Positions 58,347-64,000 of a stretch of DNA of 64,000 bases are shown in pieces; position 1 is the stretch's first letter, and every line of letters begins with the position of its first letter. Under the pieces are notes generated by a model. That model saw only the letters and a program-made list of their open reading frames with translations. It did not search any database and had not been told where the DNA came from. Source of the stretch: Bog-756 sp963725395 (lineage in GTDB: Bacteria; Actinomycetota; Acidimicrobiia; Acidimicrobiales; RAAP-2); contig CAVRYH010000009.1 in the NCBI GenBank assembly GCA_963725395.1, forward strand, positions 310,001 through 374,000, in the 5' to 3' direction. Position numbers and translations under genes: made by a program.

Positions 58347-60476
58347 GTGCCCCTCAGACTCGCCCTCGGGCTCGGCATCACCGCGGTGATGTTCGCGATA
58401 GCCGGTCGCCGGTTCTTCTGGCTCTACCAGCTGATCTCGGCCGGGGAACCGGCGGTGCCGTCGCGCTTCAAGGACGTGCCCCGGCGCATCAAGGCCGAAC
58501 TGGTCGAGGTGGGCGGTCAGAAGAAGCTGTTGCAGTGGACCGTGCCCGGCCTGGCCCACGCCTTCACGTTCTGGGGCTTCACCGTGCTGTTCCTCACGAT
58601 CATCGAGGCCTTCGGTTGCCTGTTCCAGCGCAACTTCCACATCCCGGTGATCGGCCACCTCGCCGTCATCGGGTTCTTGGAGGACTTCTTCGCCGTGGCG
58701 GTCATCGTCTCGCTGGCCGTGTTCGTCGGAATCCGGGTCAAGCACTCACCCAAGCGCGAGAACCGGCGGTCCCGGTTCTTCGGTTCCCATACCGGAGCCG
58801 CCTGGTTGGTGCTGTTGATGATCTTCGGCGTGATCCTCTCCCTCCTGTTGTACCGGGCCGCCCAGGTCAACACCGGCAACTTCCCCTACGGATGGTGGGC
58901 CTTCGCCTCCCACGGCCTGGCCAACGTGCTCAAGCCGCTCGGCACCGGGGTGAACAGCGTCATCGAGACGGTGGCCCTGTTGGCCAACATCACCATCATC
59001 ACGGGCTTCCTCGTCTTCGTCTCGTACTCGAAGCACCTCCACATCTTCCTGGCCCCCATCAACGTGGCCACCTCGCGCCGACCCCGCGCCCTAGGAGCGC
59101 TGGCGTCCACCCCCGACATGTCGATGGAGGACGTGGGCGAGGAGGACGAGGTGGTCTTCGGGGCCGGCCGTATCGAGGACTTCTCGTGGAAGCAGCTCCT
59201 CGACATGGCCACATGCACCGAGTGCGGGCGTTGCCAGTCCCAGTGTCCGGCGTGGAACACGGGCAAACCCCTCTCGCCCAAGCTCTTGATCATGGACCTC
59301 CGGGACAACCTCTTCTCCTCGGCCGACCGCGTGATGGCGAAGAACCGGGCGGCCGGCGTCGAGGTGGAGACCCTCGTCCCCTCGGTCATCGACCCCGACG
59401 TGCTGTGGTCGTGCACGACCTGCGGCGCGTGCGTCGAGCAGTGCCCGGTGGACATCGAGCACATCGACACCATCATCGACATGCGTCGGTACGAGGTGCT
59501 GATGGAGTCGAAGTTCCCGACCGAGGCCGGCCTCATGCTGCGCAATGTGGAGAACCAGGGCGATCCCTGGGGGCTGGGCTCGTCCAAGCGCACCGACTGG
59601 ATCGACGCCCTCGACTTCGAGGTCCCGGTGATCACGGGCACTATCCCCGACGATGTCGAGTACCTCTACTGGGTCGGCTGCGCGGGCGCCCTCGACGAGC
59701 GGGCTCGCAAGGGTGCCCAGGCCACGGCGCGCATGCTCCATCGCGCCGGGGTCACCTTCGGCATCCTCGGGCCGAAGGAGTCATGCACAGGTGACCCGGC
59801 CCGCCGGCTCGGCAACGAGTACCTCTACCAGGAGCAGGCCCGGATGAACATCGAGACGCTCGAGAACGCCGGGGTGAAGAAGGTCATCGCCACTTGCCCG
59901 CACTGCTTCAACTCCCTGGCCAACGAGTATCCGTCCCTCGGCGGGAATTTCGAGGTGATCCACCACAGCCAGCTGCTCGATCATCTGGTCACCGCGGGAA
60001 AGCTGACCCCGGGCGGTGGCTACCAGGGCACGGTGACCTACCACGACCCCTGTTACCTGGGCCGGCACAACCGGGTGTTCGACGAGCCCCGTTCGGTCAT
60101 CGACGCCATCCCCGGAGCCACGCAGGTGGAGATGCGACGCTGCCGCGAGAAGGGCTTCTGTTGCGGAGCGGGTGGTGCCCGCATGTGGCTGGAGGAGAAC
60201 ATCGGCAAGCGGGTCAACATGGAACGGACAGAAGAGGCCCTCGGCACGGGTGCCGACGTGGTGTCAACCGCCTGTCCCTACTGCATGATCATGTTGGACG
60301 ACGCCGTGCGGGCCAATGCCAAAGAGGACGACGTGCGTGTCCTCGACCTGTCCCAGCTGCTCGAGGAGTCGATGGGTGGTCAGGAGAACGTCGCCACCGT
60401 CGCGCAGGTGGGTGCACCCGCCGATGGGTCAAGCGGAGACGAGGTCACCGCCGCAGGGGACGCCGGAACCCAGTGA
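58347..60476 (+). CDS. etfD: EtfD-like membrane iron-sulfur ETF dehydrogenase
   Basis: 709 residues. Membrane segments (about 5-30, 72-92, 103-130, 150-170, 205-227) precede two 4Fe-4S clusters (C290, C293, C296, C300 and C356, C359, C362, C366) and two CCG domains ('SCTGDPARRLGNEYLYQ', 'CCGAGGARMWLEENIG'). This is the layout of mycobacterial EtfD (Rv0338c), which passes electrons from ETF in beta-oxidation to menaquinone. GTG 58347 follows AGGAGG. A conserved palindrome precedes it. It should act with the thiolase and AidB pathways. Confidence 0.93.
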   Translation: MPLRLALGLGITAVMFAIAGRRFFWLYQLISAGEPAVPSRFKDVPRRIKAELVEVGGQKKLLQWTVPGLAHAFTFWGFTVLFLTIIEAFGCLFQRNFHIPVIGHLAVIGFLEDFFAVAVIVSLAVFVGIRVKHSPKRENRRSRFFGSHTGAAWLVLLMIFGVILSLLLYRAAQVNTGNFPYGWWAFASHGLANVLKPLGTGVNSVIETVALLANITIITGFLVFVSYSKHLHIFLAPINVATSRRPRALGALASTPDMSMEDVGEEDEVVFGAGRIEDFSWKQLLDMATCTECGRCQSQCPAWNTGKPLSPKLLIMDLRDNLFSSADRVMAKNRAAGVEVETLVPSVIDPDVLWSCTTCGACVEQCPVDIEHIDTIIDMRRYEVLMESKFPTEAGLMLRNVENQGDPWGLGSSKRTDWIDALDFEVPVITGTIPDDVEYLYWVGCAGALDERARKGAQATARMLHRAGVTFGILGPKESCTGDPARRLGNEYLYQEQARMNIETLENAGVKKVIATCPHCFNSLANEYPSLGGNFEVIHHSQLLDHLVTAGKLTPGGGYQGTVTYHDPCYLGRHNRVFDEPRSVIDAIPGATQVEMRRCREKGFCCGAGGARMWLEENIGKRVNMERTEEALGTGADVVSTACPYCMIMLDDAVRANAKEDDVRVLDLSQLLEESMGGQENVATVAQVGAPADGSSGDEVTAAGDAGTQ

Positions 60477-60506
60477 CGCTCCGGTCCGCGACCCGGACCG
60501 GAACGA

Positions 60507-60926
60507 TCAGCCAAAGGCGGCGGCGTCGGCCTCCCGCACGCGGTTGGCCATGGCCGCCAGCAGCTTGCGGGCGATGCTCGGCACCGACTGGAGGACGCTG
60601 TTGAACTGGCGTTGACTGAGGACGACCAGGTCCATCTCGGTGTCGGATACCACCGTGGCCGAGCGCGGTTTGCGGTCGAGCAGGGCGAGCTCGCCGAAGT
60701 AGCCACCGGGTCCGAGGGTGGCCACCTTCTTGCCGTTGCGGGTGACGGTGGCGGAGCCGCTCACGATGAGGAAGAACTCGAGTCCGAACCGGCCCTCCTC
60801 CACGATGACCTTTCCCGCGGGGACGGTCACCTCGTCGAGCGAGCTGCGGATCTTGCGCAGTTCGGAGGCGCTACAGCCGGAGAACAACCAGACGGACTTG
60901 AGATCGAGGGCCTTGCGGGCGACCAT
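60507..60926 (-). CDS. Cyclic-nucleotide-binding domain protein
   Basis: 139 residues, a single cNMP-binding domain. 'GGYFGELALLDRKPRSATV' near 74-92 is the phosphate-binding cassette with the Glu and Arg that hold cAMP. There is no HTH, so it is a receptor without a DNA-binding arm. It may act with another protein. On the minus strand TAGCCT (60933-60938) lies 6 nt before ATG 60926 with no ribosome site, so it is probably leaderless. Confidence 0.9.
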   Translation of the reverse strand: MVARKALDLKSVWLFSGCSASELRKIRSSLDEVTVPAGKVIVEEGRFGLEFFLIVSGSATVTRNGKKVATLGPGGYFGELALLDRKPRSATVVSDTEMDLVVLSQRQFNSVLQSVPSIARKLLAAMANRVREADAAAFG

Positions 60927-61055
60927 GACGGGAGGCTACCGCGCGGCGCCCGGGGCGCGCCGGGGTTGCGCCGGCGCCGCTGCTACAGTCCTGCGATCGC
61001 TGGAGCACCGCAGCCGGGCGGGCACAGACCGACCGTCGAAATGGTGGCAGAAACG

Positions 61056-61706
61056 ATGACCGCCTCGGGCCAATCCCCACCTGCGGGGGAGGATTCGACA
61101 GGACCAACTGAGGGGGCGGTGTCGTCGGCCGCAGCCCCGGGTGCAGGGTCGGCCGCGGACCCAGATGCACGGTCGGACGCCAGCCCGGTCGGAACGTCGG
61201 ACCGTCCGGTCACCACCCTGCGCGGCGCCGGCGTCGAGGTTGAACCGGGGCGGGCCAGGCAGCTGGTGCTGGTGGGGTGCCTGGTCGTCCTCGCCGTCAC
61301 CGCGGTAATCCTTCTCGTCGCCGGCATCCAGAAGAACGCGCAGGCGGACGGGCTGCACCAGCACGGGGTGGACGTCGCGGTCACGGTGACGAGCTGCTCC
61401 GGCCAGTTGGGGGGGAGCGGGTCGAACGGCGCGGGGTACGCGTGCAAGGGCACGTACTCCTTCGACGGCCGTCAGTACCACCAGTCCATTCCCGGGGACA
61501 GCCTCCTCCAGGCGGGTTCGGTGATCCGGGGAGTCGTGGCCACGGACGACCCGAGCCTCCTCTCGACGCCGGCCCTGGTGGCCCGCCAATCAGCCTCGTG
61601 GAAGGTGTTCATCGCCCCGGCCTGCCTGTTCGTCGCCTTCGCCGTCATCCTGACCGTGGTCGTGTTGCTCCGTCGAGGCGGCAACGACGTCGACGCCGAC
61701 ACGTGA
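61056..61706 (+). CDS. Membrane protein (DUF3592-like)
   Basis: 216 residues from ATG 61056 (GGTGG 8 nt upstream); ATG 61041 is in frame. A disordered acidic/Ala-rich N-terminal 60 residues precedes a membrane segment ('QLVLVGCLVVLAVTAVILLVAG'), an extracytoplasmic beta-type domain with two Cys ('VTSCSG', 'YACKGTY') and a second segment ('FIAPACLFVAFAVILTVVV'). This resembles the DUF3592 layout. Unknown function. Confidence 0.75.
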   Translation: MTASGQSPPAGEDSTGPTEGAVSSAAAPGAGSAADPDARSDASPVGTSDRPVTTLRGAGVEVEPGRARQLVLVGCLVVLAVTAVILLVAGIQKNAQADGLHQHGVDVAVTVTSCSGQLGGSGSNGAGYACKGTYSFDGRQYHQSIPGDSLLQAGSVIRGVVATDDPSLLSTPALVARQSASWKVFIAPACLFVAFAVILTVVVLLRRGGNDVDADT

Positions 61707-61750
61707 CCGCACGTGGTTTCGGCAAGGGGAGCGGCGCGATACCCTCGTGC

Positions 61751-62410
61751 ATGCCCCGCGCCGATCAGGACGATTTCGACGACGTCCCGGCCCCGTCGAG
61801 CCGCTGGGACCGGTTCACCGGGCGGATCAGCAACTTCATGCTGAAGGACCCGGGGGCCGGGGCATCGAAGAGGAGCGTGACCGGGGACAACGGCCCGACG
61901 ACGATCCCCGAGATCGAGGCGGCCATCAAGCGGGCCGACGACAAGGAACGGCTCATCGGCCTGCTGGCCGCGCCCGTCGCCGCCGCTATCGGGCTGTTGG
62001 TCACGGCCACACTGCTGGCCCACGACCCCAAGGGCGCCAAGCACGTGAGTCCCTCGCTGTATCTCGAGCTCTGCGCGGTCACCATGGTGCTGGCCTTTTT
62101 GATACTGGTCATGGCATGGCTCCGGAAGCGCACCTTCCTCGGTATCGCCATGGCGCTGTTCGGGCTGTCGATCTTCAATCTCCACTACTGGGGTTTCGGT
62201 CTCCCCTTTATCATCGGGGGCGCTTGGTACCTGGTTCGCTCCTACCGGCTGTCGGAGAAGCTGAAGCTGGCCAAGGCCGGCAACTCGCCGGGTGCGGCAC
62301 CGCGTTCCAACGCATCGCGCCCCCAACCGTCGAAGCGTTACACGCCCCCGACGACATCCTCGCGGCGCTCACCCAAGCCCAAACCCGGCAAAGAGCTCGA
62401 AGCGGGCTGA
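61751..62410 (+). CDS. Hypothetical membrane protein
   Basis: 219 residues. 'RADDKERLIGLLAAPVAAAIGLLV' opens a membrane segment, and three more follow to 'LPFIIGGAWYLVRS', then a basic Pro/Ser tail ('SSRRSPKPKPGKELEAG'). TACCCT (61740-61745) lies 5 nt before ATG 61751 with no ribosome site, so it is probably leaderless. Not recognised. Its stop is inside a small GCGGG/CCCGC hairpin. Confidence 0.75.
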   Translation: MPRADQDDFDDVPAPSSRWDRFTGRISNFMLKDPGAGASKRSVTGDNGPTTIPEIEAAIKRADDKERLIGLLAAPVAAAIGLLVTATLLAHDPKGAKHVSPSLYLELCAVTMVLAFLILVMAWLRKRTFLGIAMALFGLSIFNLHYWGFGLPFIIGGAWYLVRSYRLSEKLKLAKAGNSPGAAPRSNASRPQPSKRYTPPTTSSRRSPKPKPGKELEAG

Positions 62411-62595
62411 GCCCGCGGCCGGAACCCTCCCGGCCCCTGTGGCGGTTCCCTTCGTCATGAGGGCGGCGCCGCAGCCGACGGTTCGGATCCCCGTCTGTTG
62501 ATTGCCGCCGGCTGACCGCTCGCGGCCCGGTGGCGGAAGCCGACGAGTCGGGGTGCAGGCTGGCCGCTCTGGCCGCCGGTCCGACCATCCCGGTT

Positions 62596-62611
62596 GTGCC
62601 CCCGGGGGCAC
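62596..62611 (+). terminator. Palindromic hairpin, possible terminator
   Basis: A perfect 16-bp inverted repeat, GTGCCCCC followed by GGGGGCAC. A T-rich stretch with T-runs lies shortly after. It may end transcription from the upstream membrane protein, or isolate the amt promoter. Confidence 0.45.
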
Positions 62612-62677
62612 GGTCACCCACCTTCTGTTTCCGGGTTTTCGTCCCCCACCAGGGACGTTGTATCAGTTCACAGACTG

Positions 62678-62693
62678 GTAACACGGATGTGAC
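62678..62693 (+). promoter_or_regulatory. GlnR-like box upstream of amt
   Basis: GTAAC, 6 nt, GTGAC. The GlnR consensus (gTnAC-n6-GaAAC) is matched at most conserved positions. A weaker GTATC-n6-CAGAC pair precedes it at 62660. Being upstream of an ammonium transporter fits nitrogen control; it is a proposal only. Confidence 0.35.
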
Positions 62694-62823
62694 CGTGCCG
62701 AAATCCCTGGCAAGCATTGTTTGCGGCGTCAAGGCGACAACTGCCCGTCTTGACCTCGGCGGCCACCTACCTCAGGGCGGGACGGTCACCGAGAAGCAGT
62801 TACCCGAAAGGAGCACTCAAACC

Positions 62824-64000
62824 GTGCTAGCCGCAGCAGTGAGTTACGTCCCCTATCCAAGCTGGTTGAACCCCGGCGACAACACGTGGCAGCTCGTCGC
62901 CGCCACCTTCGTCGGGTTGATGAGCCTCCCCGGACTGGCGGTCCTCTATGCGTCGATCGTCCCGAAGAAGTGGGCGGTCAATGTGGTGGCGATGATGTTC
63001 GCCGGGTTCTCCCTCGTCTTGCTGGCCTGGTTCCTCTGGGCGTACAAGATGGGCTTCGGCGCCGTCTCGATCGGCCACGGCGTGACCGAGGTCAACGGAA
63101 CCGCCGTGCAACACGACCTCACCGGGGTCGGATGGGTCAAACACTTCTTCGACAACCTCGTCGGTGTACCGGGCCCGGTCACCAGCAGTCTCGGCGAACA
63201 GGGCCAGGCGGTGTCGGCAGCGAACACGCTCATCCCGTTCCACTTCCCGACGGCGTCGCTGGCCTACTTCCAGTTGGTATTCGCCGCCATCACGCCCCTT
63301 CTGTTCATGGGGAGCGTGCTCGGGCGCATCAAGTTCAGCGCCTGGTGCCTGTTGGTGCCGCTGTGGACGACGTGCGTGTACTCGGTTGACGCCTTCCTGC
63401 TGTGGGGCGGTGGCTACTTCGCCCAGGAGGGCGCGCTCGACTTCTCGGGTGGGTACGTCATCCACATGTCCGCCGGCGTGTCGGGATTCGTGGCCGCATG
63501 GGTCCTCGGCCCCAGACTGCTGCGGGACCGACAGCACTTCCTGCCCAACAACCTGGTCATGGCGGCGGTCGGCGCCGGGATCCTGTGGCTCGGTTGGAAC
63601 GGGTTCAACGGTGGTGACCCGTACTACGCGGGTGCCAGCGCCGCCGGTGCCGTGGTCAACACCAACCTGGCCACCGCGGCCGGGGTGCTGACCTGGGTGG
63701 CACTCGACGCCTGGCTCTCGAAGGAGAAGAAGCCCACCTTCCTAGGTGCCGTGAACGGCATGATCTGCGGCTTGGTGGGCATCACACCCTGCGCCGGCTG
63801 GGTCAACGGCCAGGGTGCGATCTACGTCGGGATCATCTGCTGTGCGATCGTGTGGGTGGCATGGAACTTCCTCTCCAAGGTCCGTCCGTTCTCCAAGGTC
63901 GACGACGCCCTCGGTGTCATCTACACCCACGGCATCGCCGGTTTCTTCGGTGGACTGCTCCTCGGCATCTTCGGCGACCCGAACATGCTCGAGTACGGTT
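62824..64000 (+). CDS. amt: Ammonium transporter (Amt), cut by window edge
   Basis: 392 residues visible, C-terminus missing. GTG 62824 follows GAAAGGAG. Amt signatures are present: 'PGLAVLYASIVPKKW' near 40, the Asp/His region 'GALDFSGGYVIHMSAGVSG' near 204-222, 'LGWNGFNGGDPYYAG', and 'DDALGVIYTHGIAGFFGG' near the end of the visible part. The twin pore histidines (in 'VIHMSAG' and 'YTHGIAG') and the Asp of 'LDFSGG' are conserved. It carries NH4+/NH3 into the cell. A downstream PII gene (glnK) would be expected past the edge. Confidence 0.95.
   Translation, partial: MLAAAVSYVPYPSWLNPGDNTWQLVAATFVGLMSLPGLAVLYASIVPKKWAVNVVAMMFAGFSLVLLAWFLWAYKMGFGAVSIGHGVTEVNGTAVQHDLTGVGWVKHFFDNLVGVPGPVTSSLGEQGQAVSAANTLIPFHFPTASLAYFQLVFAAITPLLFMGSVLGRIKFSAWCLLVPLWTTCVYSVDAFLLWGGGYFAQEGALDFSGGYVIHMSAGVSGFVAAWVLGPRLLRDRQHFLPNNLVMAAVGAGILWLGWNGFNGGDPYYAGASAAGAVVNTNLATAAGVLTWVALDAWLSKEKKPTFLGAVNGMICGLVGITPCAGWVNGQGAIYVGIICCAIVWVAWNFLSKVRPFSKVDDALGVIYTHGIAGFFGGLLLGIFGDPNMLEYG

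Larger units (their letters stand above)
62411..62823. other. Gene-free stretch before amt
   Basis: No convincing gene. It holds a perfect 16-bp palindrome GTGCCCCCGGGGGCAC (62596-62611) followed by a T-rich run, likely a terminator for the upstream gene. It also contains GTAAC-acggat-GTGAC (62678-62693), which resembles a GlnR-type a-site/b-site pair. Confidence 0.6.

Noticed and set aside
1..64000. CRISPR arrays, prophage genes, toxin-antitoxin or restriction systems
   Set aside because: No spaced repeats, capsid, integrase or nuclease signatures were seen; the only mobile trace is the IS remnant.

Overview
This window is one stretch of a high-GC (about 70 percent by eye) actinobacterial chromosome. 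It carries acyl-CoA catabolic genes, a mycobacterial-type etfD and dcd, many TetR-type regulators, GTG/TTG starts and many apparently leaderless genes. An acidimicrobial soil or water bacterium would fit, but that placement is inference. I see no rRNA, CRISPR array, prophage or plasmid backbone. The only mobile trace is the eroded tail of an IS481-like transposase next to a tRNA-Gly gene.

Layout. 1-9.1 kb: a cut arylsulfatase, a beta-propeller glycosidase-like protein, a sulfotransferase, a TetR-like regulator, a UbiA-like/UbiE-like pair facing a geranylgeranyl-reductase-type flavoprotein whose reading frame is broken, and a second complete arylsulfatase. 9.1-15.6 kb: a membrane-anchored HtrA-type protease, a universal stress protein, the TldD/TldE pair and an aldo/keto reductase. 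15.6-24.4 kb: an orphan amino-acid-type binding protein, CutA, an M20 peptidase, NTF2-fold proteins, a GH4 glycosidase, a zinc dehydrogenase and small conserved proteins. 24.4-35.6 kb: a PAS-GGDEF-EAL c-di-GMP protein, an acetolactate-synthase-like operon, an amidohydrolase, UspA, a cysteine-less DksA-like protein, an RsbW-like kinase, a sterol-desaturase-like oxygenase and a DUF1622 protein. 35.7-40.2 kb: a leftward series amidohydrolase, zinc dehydrogenase, luciferase-like monooxygenase, PPK2. 40.3-50.5 kb: a thioesterase, a K+ channel, an MFS/LysR pair, AidB, a DHA2 efflux pump with TetR, and a second TetR facing an ATP-grasp ligase. 50.5-54.5 kb: a leftward operon DUF35, thiolase, acyl-CoA synthetase, SDR. 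54.6-56.4 kb: a secreted PHM/DBH-like copper monooxygenase coupled to a lipoprotein. 56.4-64 kb: IS scar, tRNA-Gly, dcd, etfD, a cyclic-nucleotide-binding protein, two membrane proteins and the start of an Amt ammonium transporter.

How the parts fit. Acyl-CoA and xenobiotic catabolism links AidB, the thiolase operon, etfD (electrons from ETF to the quinone pool), the thioesterases and the LLM/dehydrogenase/amidohydrolase series. The first 9 kb suggests handling of sulfated compounds. Regulation is unusually readable. There is a 26-bp TetR-type operator over a TATAAT box, a palindrome that doubles as two back-to-back leaderless promoters, inverted repeats between MFS and LysR, and a GTTACT-N4-AGTAAC box before etfD. 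At least thirteen genes have a TANNNT box 5-8 nt before the start codon.

I did not find a complete new multi-gene defence or biosynthetic system. The strongest candidates for new biology are the copper monooxygenase/lipoprotein pair, the stand-alone ATP-grasp ligase with its TetR, and the structured gene-free stretch at 2.55-2.95 kb.
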